From positions 24,012,735 to 24,076,734 of the forward strand of contig CM047430.1 of the NCBI GenBank assembly GCA_026168455.1: 64,000 nucleotides of DNA, given 5' to 3'. The position numbers and the translations under genes were made by a program. Position 1 is the stretch's first letter; the number at the start of each line of letters is the position of its first letter. Below are positions 21,363 through 31,964 of this stretch, in pieces. The notes below the pieces were generated by a model. It worked only from the letters and a program-made list of their open reading frames with translations. It searched no databases and was not told the origin of the DNA. This DNA is from Theocolax elegans. Lineage: Eukaryota; Arthropoda; Insecta; Hymenoptera; Cerocephalidae.

Positions 21363-21669
21363 ATGATGGCGACGGTGGCGAGGCAATACGTTTGGCGCCG
21401 GTGGGGAGCTGGATGGGCGTGTCGAAGAGCTCGATCGAGCAGATCGCGCCAGTCTGTCGCGGCAACCCAGGCGGTGGCGCCCTCACATCAGAGGGAGCCG
21501 CGACTAGCGATTTAGTTTTCGCCAAGAGACAGCAGCGGCGCTCAGAGGAGCCCAGCGCTGCCTCAAAGCAGTGTGCGTGCGTGATGTTATTACACAGGCC
21601 ACAAACCTCCGTGTAATCCTTTCTTGTCAATCGCCTGCCACACACAGAGCATCCGCGCGACGTTGCCAT
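21348..21669 (-). pseudogene. LINE copy A ORF1, N-terminal part with PHD-like finger
   Basis: The start is taken at the methionine of MATSRG (21,669) because the finger follows at once: CSVCGRRLTRK..CGLCNNITHAHC..RCC, a Cys4-His-Cys-type PHD/RING-like pattern also seen at the start of copy B ORF1. CR1-group ORF1 proteins are known to carry PHD-like fingers, presumably for nucleic-acid or chromatin contact. A Pro/Ser-rich linker (IASPPSPSLSQVA) leads to the 15 bp duplication, where the R1-like element interrupts it. Residues after that (TWRNPVLRF) come from the insert. Confidence 0.75.
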
Positions 21670-21985
21670 TTTCCGCAGCAAAATGACCGCTCCTGTAGAT
21701 CTCGTAGTGCGCAAAATTGACCGTGCGAAAGTTGGCGGGCCTGTAGACGCTGTACACTGCGGAGAGCCGCCTTTTCCTCGATGCGCACGGATAACCTCAA
21801 AAAGCCAGCAAACAAAAATGACCAAAAAACGGGATAACCGTCTGCAGCAAGACTCGATCAATTATATTAATTGACGCTGCAGCCGGTAAGCATCCCCTCA
21901 GCACTCGCTAAAAAATACTCGAGGCAACTTGGTGAGCAGGCGTGCAATGATAATCAGAGCAAGGTAATAAGCGGCTATGTACTCA

Positions 21986-21988
<3 letters not shown>

Positions 21989-22024
<36 letters not shown>
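21989..22024. repeat. (GA)n microsatellite between two LINEs
   Basis: GA run that touches the 5' end of LINE copy A on one side and the 3' tail of truncated LINE copy C on the other. Confidence 0.95.
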
Positions 22025-22028
<4 letters not shown>

Positions 22029-22533
22029 ATTGAATAGACTTTATTTATGCCTAGGATAATTTTATCCTTAAGGCAAGTAGCAAAAGTTACATAACAATAA
22101 AAATATTATAGAAAAACGCAACCATATACATAATCGCAAATGTTTATAACAATGTAAAATAAAAATAAAAGTACCGCAATATATCAGGTGTGTAATTAAT
22201 ATCCCGCATGAATTTAATCGCAATAAATCAGCAATACTACTACTAATACTAACACTAAAACTAAATACTAATACCAATATTAATATTAAAATTAAAATTT
22301 ATGCCCGCACGACTACCACAGATCACAGGCTAATGTGATACTCGATCAATTAGGTAGCTACGCAAACTAATCTTAAATTTGATACATTTGAGATCATTCG
22401 CAACTGTGGGGGCAGCGAGTCCCATAGGTTCATTGCTTGCAGAGTAAAAGATTTTTGGTACGTAGTGGTAAGTGCCACGGGACGTTCAAAATTAGACTGT
22501 CTAGCCCGCGCTGATCGACGCAACTCATGAAGT
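22025..22533 (-). mobile_element. LINE copy C, 5'-truncated
   Basis: On the minus strand it starts just after a (TC)n tract (22,534-22,552), encodes a LINE C-terminal segment (RQSNFERPVALTTTY, SFTLQAMNLWDSLPPQLR; frame ends at 22,350), has an AT-rich 3' UTR with AATAAAGTC, and ends in a TCAA-type tail next to (TC)n. The coding style (RTT-YQKSF-LWDSLP) is that of the RT tail in CR1/Jockey-like LINEs. It is distinct in sequence from copies A and B but shares tail and target. Confidence 0.7.

Positions 22534-22564
<31 letters not shown>
22534..22564. repeat. (GA)n then G-run at LINE C 5' junction
   Basis: GA dinucleotides followed by about a dozen G. It forms the 5' boundary of truncated LINE C. 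Confidence 0.85.
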
Positions 22565-23030
22565 AAGAGGAAACTCGAGAAAGCAGACGGAGATCCCCAA
22601 GAACATTTCGCATCACCAGCAGCATAAGTAAGTCCTGGCCAGTAAGTGCGTCTATATTTTTGCACTTAAAAAAACTATTCTTTCATTCAAAGAAACTATG
22701 AATTACATGGCGTAAAATTTTATTTTATTTGTACAAAATGTCGATTTCTAAATGGTTAAGAAATATTCCTTTACAACAACTAACTTTTTTTTGTAAAAGA
22801 AAAATATCCATTATCTTATATGACGTACATAATTCTTAATAGTTAGAGAATATGATTTGAAGAAAATATTCATTTTTAGAAAATTTGGAATTACAGGCAA
22901 AACTCTTATTTAATATTAATTATAATACAAATTAATTATTTTATTATTATTATTATTTTTTTATTATTTTAACGTCGATCTTTTTATGCTCCCAAATCGG
23001 TGCTAATCAGCTATTAATTATTGTATATTT

Positions 23031-23032
<2 letters not shown>
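22565..23032. other. AT-rich spacer with a SINE fragment
   Basis: No gene is seen. At about 22,935-23,002 the segment CTTTTTATGCTCCCAAATCG matches the 3' part of the complete SINE at 36,711-36,920, so a truncated minus-strand SINE lies here. Confidence 0.5.

Positions 23033-23090
<58 letters not shown>
23033..23090. repeat. (CT)n microsatellite at LINE copy B 5' end
   Basis: About 58 bp of CT repeats ending directly at AGGTGAGTTGG, the first bases of LINE copy B. Confidence 0.95.
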
Positions 23091-23091
<1 letters not shown>

Positions 23092-23644
23092 GGTGAGTTG
23101 GATTGACGTGTGTCACGTCGCTCCGTCTTTATTCCTTTACACCGGCGCTCACCTTTCTTCTTCGAGTTTGATTTCAGGAGAGCCGGACTCCCGCTGGCTC
23201 ACGCAACCCGAGCGCATATGGCAGGCTTCACTTTTTAGAGCCAGGGAGCCCGTTTTCTCCTTCAAAGTTTTGACACTATTTTTGTCGTCGCCACGGATGA
23301 CTCGGCCTTTTGGAGGGACCATAGACGTCAAGAGCAGCAAGGTTCGTTCGCCTCTTCATTCCTGGCCTCGGCTGCGATATTTGCGACGCCTGGTGTTCAT
23401 TTGCAAATCTGCCTTCTGCGCTGCGGTTGCGACATCTATCGCGCAGAGTTGGATTCGGCTGATACTTCTCCATCTACGAGTCGCCCCGCTTGCTGCTTGC
23501 GCTATTTGCGGCGAGGTTTGCTGGTCGGCTGCTTCGGGCCCCCTCTCTTGGCGTCTGTCGCCTGTCATCTGCGCAATCATGTTTATACGAAATGATCGTT
23601 GTTCTCGTTGATTGTCGGTTTTTGCGTGCGGTCTCGATACTCCT

Positions 23645-25003
23645 ATGTCAACTCCCGTGCAGAATTCCCTCTGCCCAGTGTGCCTCTGTCGCTTTACTCG
23701 AAATCTTCCTACTTTGACTTGCTCAGAGTGTCTTGCGACAGTGCATGTGAGGTGCGTGGGCGCGCGAGACGGCTCAACACGTTCTCAGTGTTGTTTGCGC
23801 GTGGATGGCCGGTCAAGGGCAGCACTTGCTGGATCGCAGCGCGATAGATCTCCCATCGACGCGTTACCTTTCGAGAGCGTAGACTCGTACGCACGGGCCT
23901 CGCCCCCCGCGCTCCCTCGTTCACAGAAGCGCCCCGCTCCGTCCACGTCGCCATCATTTAACCAGGCTGCTAAGCAGCCACGCGCTGAGGAGTCCGACCT
24001 CTCTCTCGCGCTCGCGCCCTCACTCGCCGTCAAAATGGGTGATGATGCACCGCGGTGGTTTACCGATTATACTAGGAAACTCGACGCGCGTTTTGAGAGT
24101 GTGGAGCAGCAAATTGGAGCAGCGTTCGGTGAACTTAATCGCAAGTACGGCTCGGTCCAGGCGGATGTTCGCGCTATTCGTTCCGACATCGACACTCTTG
24201 CGCACGCCACAGATCTAGTGAAGGCTGACATCCTGGCGGTCCGTGATGACGTGAAAGCCCTCGCTTCTTCAACCGATGAACGTTTTGCTATGGTCAATTC
24301 ACGATTCGACGCCTTAGTAAATCGCTCAGCTAGTGGCTCATCGGATTCGGGGCCTTCCGCGGCGCCTACGACTGGCGCGGGTTCGCACGGCGACGCTTGC
24401 GAAATTCTCATACTCGGGGTCCCGCAGTCGGTAACTCATCAGGACTATGATATTGTTAGAATGCTTCTCGAGGCGATTGGATTGAAATACATCATCAATC
24501 AAGTTATCGACCTGCGTCGTTGGGAGCCGCGTCGTCGCTCTCGATCTTCGCCGGCGCGGGTGCAGGCGAATCCGGCCGGATCCGGCGCGCAACCCGGAGC
24601 TTCGCAGGGCGCTGTGCCTCCGCTTTCACGCGGCCTTGTTTTTAGGGTGGCCTCATCGTCAATCCGCGATGCGATTACGGCGCAAAGCGGTCGGTTGGGA
24701 GCCCTTAACGCGCACTCGATCTTTGGTATGGGAGGCACTGCCAGCCTTTATATGTGACCTCTTTGGCCTAAAGATATACATGCGTTATGGTCGAGGGCCC
24801 TCCGTGAGTCCCTAAGTTTGCGCTACGCGCGACCGATAGTACGCGACATGAAAGTCTTTATCCGAGAGAAGAGAGACAGCCCTCTTATTTTAGCTGACTC
24901 GAGTACTGATTTTAATAGTTTTATTCCACTAGAGACACCAAGTCATGCCGACGAGGAACTTTCTACCCACGCCTCTACGTCCGCAATGTCCGTCTCAGCG
25001 TGA
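23645..25003 (+). pseudogene. LINE copy B ORF1 (PHD-like finger, coiled coil, RRM-like)
   Basis: RNA-binding ORF1 protein. The start is placed at the ATG of MSTPVQN (23,645). The finger CPVCLCRFTRN..CSECLATVHVRC..CC comes first, then a Ser/Pro/Ala-rich linker, a coiled-coil-prone segment (FGELNRKYGSVQADV, DDVKALASSTDERF), an RRM-like domain from CEILILGVPQSV, and the C-terminal domain with YARPIVRDMKVFIREK. One in-frame TGA at 24,755-24,757 stands where copy A has Arg in FIRPLW, as expected from CGA changing to TGA by CpG decay. The terminal stop TGA (25,001-25,003) is followed by CTA, and the same frame runs straight on into ORF2. Confidence 0.8.
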
Positions 25004-27257
25004 CTAGATACCAGTCCTAGCGTTAGTGTTAGTCGTAATGTTAATTTTAATGTTAATTCTAATCGCTTCAATAAGTATAAGTCTAATGTATCTGTCAATC
25101 GTAACCGTCCACTTAGTGTTTTTCACGTTAATATCAATCGTATCAAGCCACATTTTGCCGCGATCGAGGCCCTGGTTCTGCCGTTGCAGCACGACGTTAT
25201 CGTCCTCACCGAGACCTTTCTCATCCCTCTCGACGCATCAGATATAGTTAATTTACAATGTTATTCGTTCTTTAGGTTAGATCGCGTCGGGAGGGGGGGA
25301 GGCATCGGTGTTTACGTTCGCGATGACTTCAGGGTAAAAATTGTTGGCCATTCGGACCCTCTGTTTGACAATACGCCGGAGTTTTTATGTTTGGACATCT
25401 CGTATTCGCGTTTTAAGTTTCTGCTGTGTGCAGTTTATAGACGCCCCGGGGCTGCCCAATCTACTGCTTTTTTTGATTTATTGTCTGTCTTGTTGCCGTC
25501 ATACGAGCGCACAGTTATCACGGGAGATTTTAACTACAATTTTTCTAAGGTTTGCTCAGGCACTGAATACATGAGGTTGCGGATGGCGGAACTAAATCTC
25601 TCGTTGGTATCTTCGGACCCCACGCACCATGCCCACTGTTCGGGATATATCTCGCACACGTAGCTCGATTTATTCATCGTGAGCAGCAATCTTACGTCTT
25701 TCGATTACACGAAGTCAGATACTCCCTTTCTGGCGGATTCCGGGCATGACTCCATTCTGCTGCGTCTTAATTTGCAGAGGCCTAAGACTGGTCCGCGCCG
25801 CTTCGAGTCGCGGGGTTTGAGTGGAGTGGATCGGGCACTCATCGCACGTGAGGTTGAGTCCTTCTTTGCGAGCCTAACCTTCTTGTCACCTCACATCTTT
25901 GGCCCGGTAACTGATTCTCTGAAATGCACTCCTCAAGCGTGTGTGGAGGCGATGAGCGCGTGCTTCTCGGGCACCTTGGTGGGGGCTTACGATCGGGTCG
26001 CGCCTGTGATGTCCCTTACGGTCAATCCCCGGAGAAAGTCGTGGATTACGCCCCATGTGATGCGGCTTCTTAGGGAGAGGAGGCGTGCCTTTCGAACGGC
26101 AAGGCTTTCCGACGAAAATCGGGATTTTGGGCGATACAGGCGTTTGCGCAGTCTGGCCTCTAATGCTCTGGAATCGGCGAAATTTAGTTTCATAAATCGT
26201 GAATTGGAGGCCTCGCTTGATGCCCATTCGCGTTGGCGCGTCCTTCGGGGTTATGGTGTGACGGGTCGCGTACGAACATTTCCGTCCGCTCTCTTTAACC
26301 TGGACGAACTCAACGACCACTATTCGTCTGTTTCGCGTCGCGCCGCGTCGTTGTCGCAGCATGTGTTGACGGACGTTATTACCTTTGCGCCATTTGATGT
26401 GACGTCGCGCTTTGAATTTGCTCGGGTGACGGCTACACAGGTCGGGAGGGCCCTGGGACGGGCGACTTCGGGGGCGATGGGCATCGATGGCATCTCTGTT
26501 CAGATGCTTAAGCTTGCGGGCTCGGGCGTCCTTGGGAATCTCGCTGGCGTTTTCGACGCCTCGCTCAGAGCTGGCTATTTTCCTGCCTAGTGGAAAAGAG
26601 CCTTGCTTCGCCCCTTAGCCAAGACAAATGTTTGTAGCTCTATGTCGGACACGCGACCCATTGCCCAGCTGAGCGAGGTATCGAAGTTGCTAGAGAGGGT
26701 GGTACACGCCCAGCTTTCGTGTTATTTAGACCAGAACAACTTGATATCGTCGCGCCAAGCTGGTTTTCGTAGTGGGCATAGCACGCAGACGGTTATGCTT
26801 GGGATTCTTGAGGATGTGCGGTGGGGGATCGATCGACGCATGATCACAATATTGATTCTCTTTGATTTCTCTAAGGCGTTTGATACGGTTCCCCACGGCC
26901 CACTCCTCCGGAAATTGCGATCGCTAGGGTGTGGAGACGTGGTGGTCGAGTGGTTTTATCACTACCTGGAGGGTCGCAAGCAGGCGGTGGTGGATGACCG
27001 GGGTCGTCGTTCTGGGTGGTCGGCCGTGTACGCGGGTGTCCCCCTATCGGCCACCCCGCACTGAGGCCCTCGATGCCTCCTTTTTTATAACAGCCTTCAA
27101 ACTTCTTAACGATCTTCACGTCCCTCACTTCGACATGTCACACTTCGTATCATTCCAGTCCCGCCTTTTCGATCATCTATCTGAGGTCGACCGTCGGTCC
27201 TGGGCCAGTCGCGTTGTCGCGAAGGGCATTATTGAGCCGCCTGTCCCGTCATTGTAG
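25004..27257 (+). pseudogene. LINE copy B ORF2 endonuclease-RT, broken
   Basis: In frame with ORF1, with no ATG across the first 60 or more codons although endonuclease residues are conserved there (VFHVNINRIK, VLTETFLIP). Then come RVGRGGGIGVYVRDD, the catalytic TGDFNYNF, and SGYISHT. A TAG at 25,661-25,663 replaces a Trp seen in copy A, and another TAG lies at 26,588-26,590 after AGYFPA. The RT has FDFSKAFDTVPH (about 26,860) but at about 27,041-27,047 it jumps from the start of the GVPQGS box to the far C-terminal PPRTEALDASFF, removing the FADD box. The tail to 27,257 is in another frame. Confidence 0.8.
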
Positions 27258-27510
27258 GTGTTGCCTGGTCGGGGTCATGGCGTTGCTTCTCTTGTTATTG
27301 TTATTTTTATGTTCATGTTTCGACGAGTTTATCGTATGTTATGTTTGATACGCGTCAACTAGATGCTTTTATATTTTATATTTTACATTATTTTATCGTA
27401 CTTTGTACTACCATTTTGTATTATTTTGCTAACCATTTTTGTACCAACTCGTGCTACTTTGGGGGTTAACTCCCGTAGCCCAATAAAGTTTTTATCAAAT
27501 CAAATCAAAT

Positions 27511-27538
27511 ATCTCTCTCTCTCTCTCTCTTTCTCTCG
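27511..27538. repeat. (CT)n microsatellite at LINE copy B 3' end
   Basis: CT run directly after the CAAAT tail. With 23,033-23,090 it brackets LINE copy B. Confidence 0.9.
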
Positions 27539-30214
27539 TTACCTGCGAGGGATCCGTTAATATTATAATTTTCCAATCCTTCCGCATCTATCACAGGTGT
27601 AATAAAGCTACTCGTATTTACCCCACTATAGATAAAAATGACAACTAATTTGCATAAGTTATTATTATCCCAACTGGTATCTCGACTTTTCGTATTTGAG
27701 ACAATTACTGTCATATAACGTAATATGTCTATATAATGACCTATACGAAAGTCTCATATCTAATAAAGTCAACTATTGATTGGTCTAATAGATCACTATA
27801 TCAATCCCTAGTTAATATCACGAAATTCAAATATAAATTCAGCTCCCTACTATAACACGTGTATCAAATTATAATCCTCACGTGTTCCCCACTACTCGTG
27901 TTGCGAATTCCCTATACTCGATACGCAATCACCGTACCGATACAAGCACGGACCGCGTGCTCAGTGTGCGCGCGCTTGAATCTAGATTGATTCAAGATGG
28001 CGACAACTGAGCACGTGCTAGCACGTAAACAACGTGCCTCGCGTACGATTCCCCGTGTGCACGCGATCTCCACCATCGGTTACAGTACTCGGGTACTAAG
28101 GCATAGTGGTGCGCGAGCGGAGGTGTGCGCATACACCAGAAGATGGCCCCCCAGGTATCGTTCAGTGACTACATCACTATCTTTTCCTATAAGTTTTAGT
28201 AAATGAAAGAAACATTTTACTATAAATTCCTTGCAAGATCTCAGGAATTTGTAACTAGAATAGTTTTGTGTTTTGTACACTAAATTTAATTCGGTTTTAT
28301 TTAAATATCACTGTATGATTTCAAAAAAATACTCAGGAAAATATTATATCATACACTTACTATAAATTCCAATAATTTATAAAGAAGAAAACCGATAAAA
28401 ACTGATATCAACTTATTGTAAAATTCAATTATTTACGCATAAAATATAACAACGTAATTTTTTATAAATTAAATAAAAGAAAATATCTTTATACGAACCT
28501 GTTAAATTTGTAATTGAATTTTACAGTTAAAACCAATAACAATGTCAAAAAAGTGGTTTTAATTTCATTTGCAAATATACAATAGGATGCAATAAAAAAT
28601 ATGTTTATTGGTTGTGACGTAGTAATCTCAAACCCGGTAATTTAAAGTAATGATAATAATTATTAATATTAATTGTAACGGTTGGGCTGCGTTACCCTAT
28701 ACCGCGTACACAACTTATTTATATAGCGAAGATTTCCGGCAAGTGTCGCGAGCAACAAGTTCGCTGAGACGCATGATGTAAAAGATTCAGGCAACCCTCC
28801 TTGCCTCAACGCGATTTAGATTAAGTAATGAATTTGTCGGCGAGAGCGGATAGAACACAATAACAACGCGAATGTAAATTAAAACAAAATGAATATAATC
28901 ATTTATTTTACTTAATTTACAAGTGACTATCCAGGCCTAGTGCACGACAATATTTTATCGCGCGGGCGGAAGTCCCGAGAAGTGTGCTGGATCAAGATTC
29001 TCGTCTACGGCAGTCTGTATCCCCCAGAATCCTCTGTCCGGGTACCGGCGTACCCAAACACACTCCCGAGTATCTCACACACTTATACACTTGCGAGACG
29101 GGGGGGGGGGGGGGTCACGGTAGTAGAGAAAGCAATCACTTACCGGTCGACACCCCGTAGATGGCTCAGCTGATCTCTGTTCCGGCGGTCTCCTGGCCAA
29201 CGGAGACACTGTCGGCTGCAGTGGTGAAGAAAACGGCCCAAATGCCGCGGCGAGTGTATCTCGCGGCTCGCATTTACACTCGCGCACGGCCCCATCATTG
29301 CAATTCACACACTAAGTCACATCACTCGTACAAACTATCACACATGAGGGTGTTTCGGGTGCCGATATCCGGTACGCCTCATGCGTCGTTTATTCGGCCT
29401 CATTCGCGAAAACTTGCTGTCGCACCCGGGAAGTTCATCCGCCTCCATTGGCGGATCGGGACATACTGATTAGGCAATTGTCTAAATTTCCCGACAAAGG
29501 GGTAAGAGTGAGGTAATACATACACTCTCGCACTCTTATCCCTACGTATTGTCGCGCAAGTAATTATACACTCGAATCGAATTGCACAAGTGTCGTCGGT
29601 TGGTCTTGACATACCAAAAGTTCCGACACATGGTAAATTACAATATCATCCGATAAAATCAAGAAAGCATTTTTACTGGATTTTATTGGTTCTGTTCAAC
29701 AGTAAAGATAACCGAAATTCGATAATATATATACTATAAAAAGCGGGAATGTCAAAATACTCCATAATCCACATAATATTAAAATTTTATAGTTGAAATG
29801 TGACCCTTTATGCAAAAAACATCCTTATCCTGGCAAAATTATTCAGTACACATGCTTTTTTATTAAGCTAATGTGATAGCCTTGACACCAAGACAAAATT
29901 TAACACTTTTTTTGAATTTTTTAGATAATTACAAATTTAAAAGAGCACGCGTTTTAATGTACTTTAGAAAATTTCACTTTTTCAAATTGTTCTTAATATT
30001 ATAAATAATATACAACAATAGTAACATTATATTTATTCAATGTGTAAATATTTAAAGATGATTAACACGTACATACGGTCGTACATACGAAGATATAGCA
30101 ATCTAAAAATTGTTTAAATAGTTAATAATTATATTACCGAAAATAAATATTTATGATTAATAGTTGCTTGTCATGGTGTTAGGTACACATTGAACTAAAG
30201 AATAATTAAGATAA
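27539..30214. other. intergenic region with two CpG-rich blocks
   Basis: No gene could be established. CpG-rich blocks lie at about 27,900-28,160 and 28,670-29,640. The second begins TGTAACGGTTGGGCTGCG and has a 14-base G run at 29,101; it could be a solo LTR or an old element, but ends, primer site and target duplication could not be shown. Sequence from 28,200 to 28,660 and 29,640 to 30,214 is AT-rich and featureless. Confidence 0.35.
27997..28206 (+). CDS. possible short host first exon (uncertain)
   Basis: A 69-codon frame starts at AAGATGGCGACAAC, a good initiation context that also matches the AAGATGGCG core bound by Pho/YY1-type factors near insect start sites. The sequence around it is CpG-rich. 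A plausible splice donor (CCCCAG|GTATCG) occurs near 28,155, within the frame. The peptide (MATTEHVLARKQRASRTIP...) matches no family I know. It may equally be a chance frame in a GC-rich repeat. Confidence 0.2.
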   Translation: MATTEHVLARKQRASRTIPRVHAISTIGYSTRVLRHSGARAEVCAYTRRWPPRYRSVTTSLSFPISFSK

Positions 30215-31265
30215 TAATATTTCCCAAAATTCCCAAAAATTCCTTTAATTAGTGGAACATCCTAAAACACCTTAAAGACTGCCCAAAAGCCAAAAAAATT
30301 CCGTAATCAGTAAAAATATCCCGGAATTACCTAGAAAATTCTCGAAATTCCCAAAAAGTCCAATTTGAATAAGAAATTGTTCCAAATACCCTGGAAAACC
30401 ATAAACATTGTCAAATTTCCCAAGAAATTCTGTAATTAGTGAATGTATTCCGGAATAGCATAAAAATTTCCGAAATACCCAAGAAATCCCGTAATTAGTG
30501 TAGATATACCGGATTATCGTAAAAATTCCTTAAATTTCCAAAAAAAAATCCCATATTTAAAGCAAATATTTCGGAATAAAATAAAAAGTTTCGAAATTTC
30601 CAAGAAATCCCGTATTTAGTACAAATATCAGGGCAAACCATAATTATCCCCGAAATTCACAAACAAATAACATATTTAGTGCAAATATCTCGGAATACCA
30701 TCACACTCCCGACATTCCCAGTAAATCCAATAATTAGTGCAAAAATCTCGGATTACCTTAAGAATTCCGGATATATCCATGAATCATGAAATCATGAAAT
30801 TCCGCAATTAACGAAGATATCCCGGATTACCTAAAAAGTTCACGAAATTCTCAAAACTTTCCGTAATTAGTACCGATATATAGAAATAACATAAAAATTC
30901 CCGAAATTCTCAAAAAATAACATATTTAGTGCAAATATATACCAGTGTACCATAAAAATTTGCGTAATTTCCAAAACAGCATGTTTCGTGCAAATACCCT
31001 GGAAAACCATGAAAATTCCCTAAATTCCCAAAACATAGCATATTTGGTGTAAATATCCCGGAAAACCATAAGAATTTTCGAAATTCCCAAGAAATCCCGT
31101 AATTAGTGCGGACATCCCGGATGATCTTAAAAATTCCCGAAGTACCCAAGAAATATTGTAAATAAAGCAAATATCCCAGATTACCTTAAAAATACCCGAG
31201 ATTCCCATTAAATCCGGTAATTATTGCAAATATCCCGGAATACCAGAAAAATTCCAAAACTGTCT
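30215..31265. repeat. degenerate ~60 bp minisatellite, about 17 units
   Basis: Recurrent units of the form CCCGTAATTAGTGCAAATAT, then CCGGAATACCATAAAAATTC, then CCGAAATTCCCAAGAAAT, spaced about 58-62 bp. Units are diverged and a few are longer. Minus-strand reading frames across it (30,910-31,208) are repeat translations, not genes. Confidence 0.85.
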
Positions 31266-31673
31266 AATTCAGAAAATTTCTTAACAGCGGTAGCGGTGGC
31301 GGTGGCGTGGACAGTGACGAATTTTTTTTAATAATATAGATAGATTAAGTTTGTTCTTATTTTTTAAGCTAAATATTCATAACTGACTGCGGTTTCATGT
31401 GCTATGAAAATTTTTAATTTTCTAATTTCTTCGTAATATTATAAATAACATATAATGTTTTATATATAAAAAATATACAATTTTTCGTTAACTGCTTATA
31501 ACTTTCGTCAAACAGCCTATGATATTGAATTTTGCATTAATTATTTTTTATTGGTATACCAGAAAGTAGTTTACAAAGATGTAACGGAATTCGTGACCTG
31601 GTAAGTGGAACCTATCCTTATAAGAGTGAGAAATGACCGAAGGATGTCCTGAAAACATCCAGTTTCGAGTCGA
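31266..31673. other. AT-rich sequence, nothing recognised
   Basis: Begins with a short GGTAGCGGTGGCGGTGGCG run near 31,290, otherwise AT-rich with no supportable feature. Confidence 0.3.
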
Positions 31674-31830
31674 TTAACCTTTAGAGGACGGGATGGCCCC
31701 TATGAGAGCCATGCCCATGATCGACCCTTTACATGTGTTAGTTTTGAGATGTGAGACATCACAAAAACTCGATTTCTATAGAAAAGTGAGAGACAACAGT
31801 AAACCCAAATTCCCGTCCTCTAAAGGTTAA
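31674..31830. mobile_element. TTAA-target MITE (piggyBac-like)
   Basis: TTAA followed by CCTTTAGAGGACGGGA at 31,678 is mirrored by TCCCGTCCTCTAAAGG ending at 31,826 and TTAA at 31,827-31,830. TTAA duplication plus CCT termini fits a non-autonomous piggyBac-type element of 149 bp. A third end, CCCGTCCTCTAAAGG followed by TTAA, lies at 31,895-31,913. Confidence 0.75.
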
Positions 31831-31964
31831 AAGTGATCCGATGTTTTTAGACATTAATTTTATTGAAAAAGAAGCTTTTTTGAACCAGAAAATTCCCGTC
31901 CTCTAAAGGTTAAGACGCAAGCCAGATTTAAGCATCTAAACAAATTTGTTGGTTTTTGGACAAC

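Larger units (their letters stand above)
9991..21988 (-). mobile_element. CR1-group LINE copy A, near full length, carrying an R1-like insertion
   Basis: On the minus strand the order is (TC)n, 5' UTR from 21,988, ORF1 (21,669 to 21,348, then 14,370 to 13,469), ORF2 (13,468 to 10,412), 3' UTR with AATAAA, then a (TCAA)n tail (10,010-9991) followed by (TC)n. The inserted R1-like element occupies 14,371-21,347. Removing it leaves about 5.0 kb, a normal LINE length. ORF1 with a PHD-like finger and ORF2 with an apurinic endonuclease plus RT place it in the CR1/L2 group; I cannot fix the clade without a tree. Confidence 0.8.
23091..27510 (+). mobile_element. CR1-group LINE copy B, internally deleted
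   Basis: Plus-strand relative of copy A: the 5' end starts GGTGAGT like copy A, then ORF1 (23,645-25,003), ORF2 (25,004-27,257), a 3' UTR with CAATAAAG, and a CAAAT-type tail (27,495-27,510). (CT)n lies on both sides. It has three in-frame stops and an RT deletion of roughly 0.9 kb, so it is dead. Confidence 0.8.

Noticed and set aside
28670..29640. Solo LTR starting TGTAACGG
   Set aside because: No matching end, primer site or 5 bp duplication could be demonstrated; left as unassigned.
30910..31208. Minus-strand frames with GISGIF and FLGN repeats
   Set aside because: Translations of the 60 bp minisatellite.
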